From positions 620,001 to 684,000 of the forward strand of contig JAPFFF010000066.1 of NCBI GenBank assembly GCA_039105265.1: a stretch of 64,000 nucleotides of DNA, given 5' to 3'. Shown piece by piece: positions 9,243 through 19,792 of this stretch. Origin of the DNA: Tritrichomonas musculus (Eukaryota; Parabasalia; Tritrichomonadida; Tritrichomonadidae). Below the pieces are notes generated by a model. It had not been told where the DNA came from and made no database searches. It saw only the letters and a program-made list of their open reading frames with translations. Within the stretch, counting starts at the first letter, position 1. Every line of letters starts with the position of its first letter. The position numbers and the translations under genes are program-made.

Positions 9243-10500
9243 ATGTTTCGTTGATAAAATCCTTTTGTAATTATGAGTATGTTTGTTTTGAATTCTAATT
9301 CAATTTTTTAAAAGATATTTGGTTGTTTATATTGCTTTTTATTGCTTTTTTCTTTTTTGTATTTATATTTGGCCTAATTCCTATTGCATTTAATTTCTGT
9401 TATTATTTGTTCAATTCTTTTGAATACATAAAAAGCCGATGTAAAAGGTATGCGGTTTCGTCCTTTTTGAAGTCTATCCATTTTTTTAATAATTTATGAA
9501 ATAATAAACTTAATGATAATTAAACCAAAAAATTGCCACCGTCAAGTTTTAAGTTATGGTACATTCTCTATATTTATTGAATTAATAATTTGACTTAGAT
9601 ATCCTGAAATGAGTTATTTCATTTTTAAATTTTCTTTTGTTGTTTTAATTTAGAAAAAAACAAATTTTTAAGCATAAAGCAATAAGAAAAAACTGGTTAT
9701 TTATCAATATTCACAATAATAATGCTTTCTAAATTAAAAACTGGTTATTTATTTATCACAAGAGAAAAAACTTGTTTTTTTTTTTGATCAATTATATTTC
9801 TGATTTATAATTTACTTAAATTTTTATCATAAATGATCATATCAGTTAATTTAAAATAGATAATGAATTATTACCAGTTTTTATATATTTATTTTCAATT
9901 TTATATATAATATATGTTGATTTGCTTTTTTTTTTTTAGAAAAATCAAAATGATACAAAATTGAGACGTTTCATTGCTCATAAAAGCATTATTTATCTGG
10001 AATGCTTATTGAATTCCAATTTGTTTTACAGTTGTCTATTAAAATATGAAAAAATCATTGAAAACCCTCTTTGAGAACAAAGCTGTAAAATCTTTTTTAT
10101 CAATATAAAAAACTGATAAACTGTTTTTTTCCAGAAAAAATAGTGGAATTGCATGATAATAAAAGAAATCATTTTTTTTCCAAAAAAAGAAGAGAAGAGA
10201 ATAGTGGAATTGAAGTAAATAATATGTATAAAGATGTATAAAATTGATTTATAATATCTTAAGTATTGTATTGCTATTTTATAGCGTATATGATATAATC
10301 GATCAAATTCAACAAAAAAAATTCTGGAAAAAATCATAACTATTGAATTCGTATTTTGATAAAATCCTTGTAATCTCTCTAAAAATCAAAAAAAAAATGA
10401 TGAGCTTCGGTGAGTGTAATGAAAATAAAAAAAAAAGGATATTTAACCTAAACTGTAAATAATTAGCCTTGATCGTTTTCCTCAGAAAGGTCCCCCTTAA

Positions 10501-11477
10501 TAAGGCTCTTGACGATTTTTCACTTTATTGCCCAGCTTCAGCGATGAATATACTTGTTTAATAAATTTGTATGTCGCATCGTGCGGTTATTTCATATGAT
10601 GAACTCAGCAGAACTTTTCTCATATTTTGATATTTTTATCTTTCCTTTGCTTACATATTCCAGGCAATTACATATTAAATATGAAATAATTTCATTTATG
10701 CTCCAGTGAGAGTTATACATATTTTCCACTTTCATAATCTTTGATCTGTATAATGACTAAAGAAATAAATTGTTTTAATGAAATTATTTTTTCCCCTATT
10801 TTATCGGCAAATAAGCTTTTATCATTCCAAATAATTTCATTATAACAATGAAATCGTTATATTATTTCCTAAAAGAATTTATATGACTCATTAAAGAAAA
10901 TGCGTTTTTAACAATCCTCAAACAGTTCATGTAGTGTTGTTAAAGCATTGTTTTTAAATATAATAATCTAATGAAATACATGAAACAATTGATACATAAG
11001 AGATTATTTACTTATAAAAAATCAAATGAAGATAAGAATAATTGTTATATTAATAAAAATAATAATGATAGAATGTTTTTAATTTGCTATATTTTTATTT
11101 TGTTCTTTTTCAGAAGCCTTTCAAAATTGAATGAAAATTTTCGAAAAAGTTCGAATTTTTTTTCTGAGATCAGAATTTCTTATCAATATTTTTTAGCTCA
11201 ACAAATTCTAATTTAAAAAATTTCATTATTTTTCAATATTTTATTCATTTGATCATGCAATTAAAATATTTGTTTATATAAAAAAAGAATATATTTCTGA
11301 AGGATTAATCGTTTTTCAATAAAGCTCACACAATCTTGTTCAAGCCCAAATTTAATGTTTTAAAAAATGAATGATCTTGAAAAAAGCAACTTTTTACCTC
11401 CGATGAAAAAATGTAAACGGTTTCAACGTTTTTTTTTTTTTTTGTGAGAATGAATTTCCTCACATCACTTAAAAAAA
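10501..11477. other. AT-rich spacer
   Basis: Nearly 1 kb without a supported gene. A plus-strand frame at 10971-11216 (81 residues, Lys/Asn/Phe-rich) has no recognisable features, and I treat it as chance. Confidence 0.5.
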
Positions 11478-11687
11478 TCTGACATCTACCGGAACTTAAA
11501 TTTGTGTATTAACAAATGTATAACAAATTATCTAATGAATATTTTTAAGAATTATATATTTTAAAATCAAGATATATATTAAATTTTGGTTTTATCTAAC
11601 CATTTTCTTAATATTTTTATTTTAAATTTGTTACATTTAAAAATTTGATTTAGAAAAAAGCCGCCTTATTAACACATTAATAAAATA

Positions 11688-11723
<36 letters not shown>

Positions 11724-11782
11724 GTTAATAAAAAGTTTGAATATTTTATTTCACTTAAAAATACGTTTTCTTTTATACAATA

Positions 11783-11788
11783 TCACTT
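11783..11788 (+). promoter_or_regulatory. Initiator (Inr) of the LRR gene
   Basis: TCACTT matches the trichomonad initiator core (TCA+1 then pyrimidine, T, A/T). Its A lies 12 bases before the ATG at 11797, within the usual short 5' leader. This also argues against the upstream in-frame TTG at 11737 as a start. Confidence 0.5.
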
Positions 11789-11796
11789 CAATTTTA

Positions 11797-13128
11797 ATGT
11801 TTTTGTTGACATTTTTGCTGACCTATATCAAGGCAAATCCATGCAAGAAAACTTCGGCAACAACAATGGTTTGTACTAATCCTGAAAATGCTATTGGGCT
11901 TGAGGATGAGGATACGATTCCTCCATGCGATGATATGATTACCGACATCAAAATATTGTCAAGTTACAGAATAGATATAAAGGGTGAAGGATTCACCAAA
12001 TGCACTTCAGTTAAAAATTTATTCTTCCAAGTAAATGATGTTTTAAGTATTGAAGAAAATGATTTTCATGTTAAAAATCTTGAAACTTTAACTATTTCTG
12101 GTGGAGGTGCGCTTCTGGGTACCTCATCATTTGCAGGTTCAAAACTAAAAGAAATCAACATTGTCCCATTTGAAGACGAATCTACAAAAAAAGAAATAAT
12201 TCCAAGCGCTATAATAAACACATTTGCTTTTAAAGGGGCTGAAGGACCAATGAATATAAAAATAAACGGGTCATTTGCTAAAATTGATTTAAGCGCTTTT
12301 GATAATTGCAAAATAAATTTATTTGATATTTCCACAACTCAGAGTACTGATTTAATAGAGGCTAAAAATGATTTCTCTTCATCAATAGATTCTCTAAAAA
12401 TAACATCTGGACCATTAACAATAAATGCACTGTTTAAATCAGTAACTATTGGACCAATTGATATAACAGCACAATATGTCTTTTTTGGAGTTAATTCATT
12501 TCAATCTAGTAATGTAAAGAGCATTAAAATTAATGTAAAAGAAAATGTCGGTTTTTCAGAAGGCTCCTTTAAAGGATTAGAAAATTTTGAAAGCTTAGAA
12601 ATAGAAGGTTCGCCAACTATAATATCTTTTGACCAAAATTCTTTCGAATCAAATGGTTTGAAAGAACTAAAATTAGAATCTTCTATTTTAATATTATTTC
12701 AAAAAAGTAGTTTTCAGTCTTCAAAATTAAAATCACTTAATCTAAAATCCGAAAGTATAGGTGCTTATGAAAGAGCATTTTTCGAGTGCTTTGATCTAGA
12801 ATCTGCAACAATAGAGAGCAAAAAAATCCAATTTCGTGAAGAAGCTTTCGCATGCAACAATTTTAAAGCTGGTGAAGGATTGAATTCCAAAGGAGAAGAA
12901 CTTTTAAATCATGAGTGTTATATGGGTTGCGGTACAAAGTGTTCAGACGGAACAATCAGTGATACTCCAAACAGTGGTGGCGATGGTGGAAAAAAGAAGG
13001 GACTTAGTACAGGAGTAATTGTAGCAATAGTTGTTGTTTGTGTTGTTGTTGTCGCAGCAGTTATTGTTACTGTTATTTTGGTTCTCAAGAAGAAGAACAA
13101 GATAGGAAATGAAAGTGCATCCCCATAA
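11797..13128 (+). CDS. BspA-like leucine-rich-repeat surface protein
   Basis: Predicted type I membrane protein of 443 residues. I start it at the ATG at 11797: no earlier ATG exists in frame and an initiator lies 12 bases upstream. A short signal peptide (MFLLTFLLTYIKA) precedes a Cys-containing N-terminal cap. Irregular LRR_5/BspA repeats follow to about residue 380, seen as recurring F-x-x-x-LKSLNL and SFQSSKLK phrases. A Cys-rich end (CYMGCGTKC), a Gly-rich linker (NSGGDGGKKKG), a Val-rich membrane segment and a KKKNK stop-transfer complete it, with a tail of about 13 residues. Such proteins are expanded in trichomonads and implicated in adhesion. The stop lies in TAAA, which fits the trichomonad polyadenylation signal. 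It sits alone between elements, within an inverted-repeat-bounded segment. Confidence 0.88.
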   Translation: MFLLTFLLTYIKANPCKKTSATTMVCTNPENAIGLEDEDTIPPCDDMITDIKILSSYRIDIKGEGFTKCTSVKNLFFQVNDVLSIEENDFHVKNLETLTISGGGALLGTSSFAGSKLKEINIVPFEDESTKKEIIPSAIINTFAFKGAEGPMNIKINGSFAKIDLSAFDNCKINLFDISTTQSTDLIEAKNDFSSSIDSLKITSGPLTINALFKSVTIGPIDITAQYVFFGVNSFQSSNVKSIKINVKENVGFSEGSFKGLENFESLEIEGSPTIISFDQNSFESNGLKELKLESSILILFQKSSFQSSKLKSLNLKSESIGAYERAFFECFDLESATIESKKIQFREEAFACNNFKAGEGLNSKGEELLNHECYMGCGTKCSDGTISDTPNSGGDGGKKKGLSTGVIVAIVVVCVVVVAAVIVTVILVLKKKNKIGNESASP

Positions 13129-15300
13129 AAACTAATATTTTAACTCATTTTTTTATTTAATCTAATTCGACTGTGTCTTTTATTGCTCTTGGTGCCAAAT
13201 TAAAGATTCAAAAATTATAATTATTGATAAACAATCTTGCAATTAGAAGTTACACTTGGATTTTTGCCCAAATACCATTATACTTCTTTGATTTTTATGA
13301 TTTTTGCTTGTCATTTCCAGTATTCAGTATAAATATTTCAAAAGAATACTCAACTCGGCAAAATTGTTTTAAATAAATGCTCACCCTATTGATTTACGTC
13401 ATTTTCAAATAGAATATCCATATATTTTGCCTGTTAATTACACTCTTTTTGAGCGGACCTGTTAGTTAGTAAATTTTTATTTTATTTCAATTTTAATATA
13501 AAATATTGAAAATAATAAATTTGAATTGGTTCAAAACAGATGTACAGAAACCAAGATCCTGCCAAAATTTTGACTTATTTTTATATTTATATTATTTAAA
13601 TAAATTTATATAATTCATATTTGTACTTTAATAAATGAATTGATCGTACAATTTTAAGATATTTATATTTTTTGTAAAACGGTTTATTTGAAAATTGATA
13701 ATATTATTTTATAATTTGTGAATTTTTATTCAATTTTAATTTGAATCAAAGTTATTTTTTAAATTTTTAAAATTTTAAGGTTTCACTTTTTCAAACAAAA
13801 TAATGAAAAAAGCATGATATTAAAGTAGGAAAAAAAAAAATCATGCGATCTGATTTTTTTCAAAATTAAATATCTGCTTACTTAAACTGAAAGTAAAAAC
13901 TCAGACCACTAATTGAATATAATTTGAATACTTTATATGATCGTTATAAATTTTTTATATTCAAATTCTTGATCGTATATACGCTTTTATATTCAAAAAA
14001 TGGCATGAGTTTTTTCCCAATTGAATTTTATTAATTTTCAATGATTAATGATTTAAAATTGAATAAAAATGGGTTTTACTAAAAAAATTGTTTTGCTGTT
14101 TTTTTCATTAGGATCGCTTTCTATTTTCATGAAAATTAATATAAAAATAATTTTCTTATTGTAAAAAAACAGTTGATACGTACTGCGCTATGTCGTGCTG
14201 TTCAATAAGATATGATCAAAAAATAAAAAGAGTAAAAAAACTTGTTTTGGCGCATAACTGATAATTTTCAATGACAGCTTCTTGTTGTTGAGTGTATTAC
14301 GTGAAATTTGGTGTTTTTGATTAAAAATAGGTTAAAAATTTTATATCTGAATAGATCAAATAATATAACAAATTGTAATGTTTAAAGAGTAAAAAAATTC
14401 TTTGATGCATATTTAGCGATTGCTTGAAGTTTTTGCTGAGATATTGATGAAATTCGTAAAAAAAAAAGATTGGTAAATAAGATTTTGAGATAAAATTTTA
14501 TAAAATTTTAAAAATGAGAAGAAATATTTTATGTCATAATAATTGAGGGAAAAAATAGTGGTCTGCCTTTTTACTTTAAGTTTACATGACAAAGCATATT
14601 ATATGTTCTTAAGAACTCACAAATTTGGGCCAATTTTTTGTTATAACACAATCTTTTTATATCTTGGTTAAATAGCTTTTTTACATGATATTATATTCAA
14701 TTTATACTTTATTAATGATTATTGAATTATCGAAAATTGAATATTTAATGATTTGATTGAGATATTGATATTTTAAGTGTAAATAACAATTCATTGAAAA
14801 AGTTATGTTTCTGTACATATTTCAAAACTCAGACCAAAATTGAATAAAAAAGTTCCCTTTTTTGTAATAATACGTTATAAAATAACCGCCAACAAGGCCA
14901 ATTATAGTTGAAAGGTGGGCCGACTTTTGAACGGCAGTTTAGACAAATTTACCTGCACTTTTCACTAAAATATCATTCAAAATTGAATGCTATTCAATTT
15001 CCAAAAATTTTTCGCACTTTTCCCTAAATTCACATTCAATTTTAAAAGGCAATAAAAAAAGTTAAAATAAAAAATAATTTTAATAGAAAAAGTTATTTAT
15101 TCGTTGTAAATCAAAACTTTTTGATAGAAATTAAAAAATTCCTTTGATTTATCTACCATTTGTTCCATGGCTCTGAATGTATTATATGATTCAGCAATTA
15201 GCTTGAATTCCTAATAGAATTACATTCTATGCTGATTTGCTCAATTAGGAAAAAAATAGGGTAGATTATGAATATTTTATTTGATATGAATTATTACGAA
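13129..15300. other. AT-rich noncoding DNA after the LRR gene
   Basis: About 2.2 kb without a supported gene. One locally GC-richer patch (14880-14955) contains AAAGGTGGGCCGAC and a GCCG...CGGC hairpin. Otherwise I see only A/T-rich low complexity. Confidence 0.55.
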
Positions 15301-15498
15301 TCAAAGGATAAAATCATATGATTTCGCTTTAAAAGTATAAATTAGATAAAGTGATAAAGAAAAAGCGCTCAATAAGTTAAGTAATTTTGAAAATATAAGA
15401 AATTCACCAATTGATTTATAGTTTGGAAGCATATGAGTAAACCCTTGAGAGATACTATGAGCAAATGATGTGCACTTATGATATAATGCCGTGTGATT
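15301..15498 (-). pseudogene. Membrane-protein-like relic
   Basis: A 65-codon open frame on the minus strand reads HKCTSFAHSISQGFTHMLPN, then a hydrophobic stretch (FLIFSKLLNLLSAFSLSLYL) and a polar end before TGA. It is preceded by a stop and lacks a convincing start. Composition and the membrane-like segment suggest the decayed end of a real gene. Family not recognised. Confidence 0.28.
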
Positions 15499-15879
15499 TT
15501 ACTTAAATTCGTCTACTGGTTAGATTTGTTGATTAAAAACAAAGTGTTGGGCCAAGATGATTAAAAACAATACAAAAAAATTGAATAAAAATTTTTTTCC
15601 TTTGATATTATCTTCTTGCTGTGTTTCATTTGCATTATATATTGAATTACCAATAACATCACCAAGATTGAAAAAAGAAGTCTGTTTTTCTTTGATTTCT
15701 TCTTACACTTCTTCGTATTCACATTTGGCTTTCATTTTGATTTGAAACATTAAATTATTCATTTCCGGTAGATGTCAGAACTTAAAAGCACGAATCTAAG
15801 TTCCAGTAGATGTCAGATTTTTTTTTTTTTAAAAGAGGTTATTCTGATATCTTTTTATTTCATATAACAAGTCATTTAT

Positions 15880-16050
15880 TTCTGAAAAAAAAAAAATTTT
15901 ACATCAGAAACAATTTTTGAATCAGATATAAAAAAGTTGCATCATATGTAGTTAGTTCCCATCAGATATTTTTTCCCCCTCAAATACACTTTTCTCATTT
16001 TTGCTGTGGTTTATTTCTCTCAGATACATCTATTTCTCCTCAGTAGACCT
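15880..16050. repeat. CATCAGAT/CTCAAATA degenerate repeats, copy 1
   Basis: Phrases such as CATCAGATATTTTTTCCCCC, CTCAAATACA and CTCAGATACA recur in degenerate form here. They recur again near 18662-18760 (CATCAGATGTATTTTTTTTG and onward), which suggests a dispersed low-complexity family. Confidence 0.4.
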
Positions 16051-16082
16051 TGAATACGAATAAATTTTTTTTATTTTATGAA

Positions 16083-16531
16083 GAATATAAGTATATATTA
16101 AATTTTCTTCAGAAAATAAATTTGAGTATTTTATCTCAATTTATTTTAATTATTTTTGATAAGAATTTTATAACACTTTATAAAAATTTAGAATAGCGAT
16201 AACTTTTTATATAATTTATTCTAATCATTAATTCTTTTTATATCTTTTTATATCTTTTTATATGCTTTTAAAACATTAAGTGTTATATAAAAATAGTTAT
16301 TATTATTGAAAAAAAAAAAATTCATTTTTTAGCTAAAAATGCCGAAAAATTGAATTTGTTGAATTATTAAATGATGATTTTAAAAAAATTGGACGTTACA
16401 GGAGCCAAATGAAGAATACAATTTTATTTATATGCATTTACTTTCTAATATATTTGAATTTCATCCCAAAACAAATGTCAGTTTTTTCTAAAAATGAAGA
16501 TTTAGTTGACTGGTTTCAAAAATTTAAAAAG
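16083..16531 (+). repeat. 450-bp dispersed repeat, copy 1
   Basis: This segment matches 55918-56348 in inverse orientation at roughly 90% by eye. The match covers an AT-rich leader, the phrase GGACGTTACAGGAG and a short coding-like end. Two copies 40 kb apart imply a mobile or duplicated unit. The match includes what looks like the promoter and 5' part of a gene encoding a secreted or membrane protein. Confidence 0.82.
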
Positions 16532-16561
16532 AGGTCGTTCAGTGAAGTGATTTTAACGTAA
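16409..16561 (+). pseudogene. Short secreted-type ORF or 5' gene fragment
   Basis: A 50-residue frame starts at an ATG inside the dispersed repeat. It has a hydrophobic signal-like start (MKNTILFICIYFLIYLNF), then SVFSKNEDLVDWFQKFKKR and a stop at 16559-16561. In the copy near 56.05 kb the same frame stops after eight codons. I read it as the 5' end of a duplicated gene rather than a functional small protein, though a small secreted product cannot be excluded. Confidence 0.35.
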
Positions 16562-17018
16562 CTTTTTACTTGAAATCAACTTTTTACCAAAAAATATTTA
16601 ACAAAATTTCCTAAAAATTATATAATCATAATTTATAGGATTATTCTGTTTTGTTAAATGTAAAATTGTAGTCAAATATGATTTTTTTAATTTTTGAAAT
16701 AATATTAATCATTACTGATTTTATTTTTGTATTTTTAAGATTTGTAAGATTTAATACGATAAATTATATTATTATTCATATACTCGTTATAAATACCTTG
16801 AATCATTCTATTTAAATGATTATTGATCTCTGAATTGCATTATTAGATAGTTTCTGTTTTTTGACATCAAACATTATTGACCAGTTTTTGGTATTTATTC
16901 TTTTGGTTAGTTATTGTAATATGATTTTATCTTCAACATTTTAGGAAATTTCTTCCAGTCAATTTTGCATTATAAAATTGCATTTTAAATTCCTATACAA
17001 TCATCTCCAAATTAAAGG

Positions 17019-17532
17019 TTTTAATATATTTTAATATATTTTAATATATTTTAATATATTTTAATATATTTTAATATATTTTAATATATTTATATATATT
17101 TTAATATATTTTAATATATTTATATATATTTTAATATATTTATATATATTTTAATATATTTATATATATTTTAATATATTTATATATATTTTAATATATT
17201 TATATATATTTTAATATATTTATATATATTTTAATATATTTATATATATTTTAATATATTTATATATATTTTAATATATTTATATATATTTTAATATATT
17301 TATATATATTTTAATATATTTATATATATTTTACTTTATTTATATATATTTTAATATATTTATATATATTTTAATATATTTATATATATTTTAATATATT
17401 TATATATATTTTAATATATTTATATATATTTTAATATATTTATATATATTTTAATATATTTATATATATTTTAATATATTTATATATATTTTAATATATT
17501 TATATATATTTTAATATATTTATATATATATT
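17019..17532. repeat. Higher-order 10/20-bp AT tandem array
   Basis: The array starts with about seven 10-bp units (TTTTAATATA), then continues as about 22 copies of a 20-bp unit in which a TTTTAATATA-type block alternates with TTTATATATA. One unit near 17331 is a variant (TTACTTTATT). Identity between units is almost complete, which indicates recent expansion. Confidence 0.95.
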
Positions 17533-18866
17533 CATGAAGACTGATTTCGAATGATAAAAGTCTTCAAATATGCTACATAATAGTTGCTCATTGTTATAAC
17601 GATTTTGTTTCATGTTCATTCAAGGATTGGTGTTGAAAAATATGAAATATCTCTTTTTTAAAAAAAGCTCTTTTTCATAAAAATGAATGCAAAAGAGTTC
17701 AAACCAATTCTGATTCATCATCAATATTTGACAATATATCAATATTTTAATATAATTTCCATATAATCTTATTATTCTTGATTTACACACCACTTTTTTA
17801 AAATCCCGCCAAAAATATAAAATGATCGAAAAAACACCGTCAAACAAAAAATTAATAATCTTAATGCAGTATTGTTTTCTACATTTTGTTTCTTATATGA
17901 CAAAACAAAATAAAGGTTAAAAATTTGATATTCGTCAAGAAATCGATGATTTTGAAATCATTATAAAAGCACGAATAAAATTGCATTGAGTAGTAATGAA
18001 TTAATTATAATTAAAATATATCAATATATATCATGTAATAAAGTTTATTATTATGTTTTTTTTTATGAATTTGTATTTTTCAACATCAGATATAATTGAC
18101 ATATTTTGAGCTATTTTTGAATTAACTATTTATATGAATATAATATTAAATATAAATAATATTTATAAAGTATGATGATCTAAAAATGTTTATTCATGAA
18201 GAAATAAGCGAAAATAAATATGAAAACGATTATTTTTAATTCAATTTAGAAAATTTTATTTTTAAAAAAGTTAAGTGTTCTCCTTTCCAAACCGACATTC
18301 TCGTCCCAAACCGACTCTACTATATTTATTCTTTTCAAAAAATAAAGTTTAACTCTCAATATACGAATAGGCTATATCTTATAATTTGTTGATATTTTCT
18401 CTATTTTATTTATGTATATCTATAGATAGTCCTATAAATATATCGACAAAAGACTTTATTTGATTATTCATTTTTTATTTTTAATCGAAAGCATGAAATG
18501 AATCATTTAATAAGCATATTATCATGAAATCATTTTAATAAAAACATTTTAATGGCAAATAGATCATCGAAATAATATTTACTTTTATAATTTGGCATTT
18601 GTTGAACAATGCTTTTTCATTAAAATATATAAAGGGTAATTTAATTTGACCATAAAGGGTAAATCGCCCATCAGATGTATTTTTTTTGCCTCAAATATAT
18701 TTATTCCCCCTCAGATAAATATAATCTCTCTCAGATATTTTTTTATCCTCTCTGTTATATTTTTTCCATTAATGTTTTAATTAATATCAATCATTTATAA
18801 TTTTTTAATATCAGAAAGAAAAAATAATTACATGAGGTAAAATTTATGTCAGAATAGCCCCCCCCC

Positions 18867-18902
<36 letters not shown>

Positions 18903-19790
18903 TGAAAAATTGCTAATAATGCTTTCAGATTATTTATAAAATGGGCATTACTCATTAGGTTCGGGAAAGTTATCATTGTCAGAAAAAATTAACAAAATTT
19001 TTATCCTAAATTGAGAAGAGAAATATATTCATATACGTTATTGTTGTTTCATAAAAAAGTAAAGGAATCCAAAATTATCAAAATTAAAAAAAAAACATTT
19101 ATATCAAAGTTTGAAAGTTAAAATTTAGAAAGGTACCTACAGTCATATTCCAACTATTGGCACAAAATTGTTATTTTGATGTTAACAAGTAAATTGTTAA
19201 CCAAAAATATAAAAATAATCGAAATGAAAATAATAAATAAATAAAAAAATATTTATTTACTAATGATTATTTATTGATAATGAATAAAATTGAATAATAA
19301 AATAATGGTAATTAGCATGAAATTGATAGTTTTTTATTGATTTCATTTTTATATATGTGTACAAGGTCCGTTTACAATTAATACGAAATTTTATTTTGAA
19401 AATTTAATAGGAAAAAGTGTAAAATTGTTTTAAGATATAATTATTATGATGATGTAGATCATGTATAGCTTTTATTTTTTATAGTTTTATCTTTCTATCA
19501 TTAATTTTTCAGAACTGAAATATTATTGATCATTTGTTTAATATGAGGATATTTCAAATTATTTTTTTAATATATATTTCATATTATATAAATTTTATTT
19601 TATGAGTTGTTTTATGTATATTAAAGGAACATGATAATATATTCATGAATGAAGTATTTTTTATTAATTAAAACAATATCTTGGTATTTCCCAAATATTT
19701 ATATTATATTTTTATATTTTTAATTTTTACATATTATTTAATATGCGATTAATTATTATATTAAATAATTATTCGGTATTTTTGGAGAAA
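17533..19790. other. AT-rich noncoding DNA with short repeats
   Basis: About 2.26 kb without a supported gene. Notable items: a direct repeat of CCAAACCGAC near 18286-18315, the second CATCAGAT cluster (18662-18760), and a C-run of about 10 followed by more than 30 A at 18858-18900. Frames here are chance. Confidence 0.5.
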
Positions 19791-19792
19791 TA

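Larger units (their letters stand above)
8452..9555. repeat. Nested inverted repeat inside element A
   Basis: Two arm pairs face each other: 8452-8474 with 9533-9555 (one mismatch), and 8539-8577 with 9440-9478 (39 bp, one mismatch, containing GGACGAAACCGCATACC). The left arm has a second direct copy of that core at 8591-8620. Weaker pairing continues outward to about 8381 and 9640. This looks like a second element of about 1.1-1.25 kb inserted in element A. Confidence 0.75.
8292..10496. mobile_element. TTAA-flanked DNA element A (piggyBac- or Kolobok-like ends)
   Basis: GGGGGACCTTTC at 8292-8303 is the exact complement of GAAAGGTCCCCC at 10485-10496, and each end is bordered by TTAA (8288-8291 and 10497-10500). 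A TTAA duplication is the signature of piggyBac and Kolobok elements, both known from trichomonads. A shared AACGATCA lies about 20-35 bases inside both ends. The 2205-bp body has no transposase, only short coding-like relics and a nested inverted repeat, so this copy is non-autonomous or decayed. Confidence 0.72.
11478..15817. repeat. Inverted-repeat-bounded 4.3-kb segment carrying an LRR gene
   Basis: TCTGACATCTACCGGAACTT plus nine more bases at 11478-11506 pair with 15789-15817 in inverse orientation (29 bp, about three mismatches). A second direct copy of the core lies just inside the right end at about 15762-15778. Both ends are preceded by A/T homopolymers that extend the match. The segment contains the LRR surface-protein gene and a membrane-protein-like relic. 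It could be a transposon that captured a gene, or two copies of a dispersed repeat. Confidence 0.6.

Noticed and set aside
11737-11796. Upstream extension of the LRR protein from a TTG
   Set aside because: TTG is not a usual eukaryotic start; an initiator and short leader point to ATG 11797.
18858-18900. Retrotransposon poly(A) tail after a C run
   Set aside because: Similar homopolymers are everywhere in the window and no reverse transcriptase or target duplication is visible.
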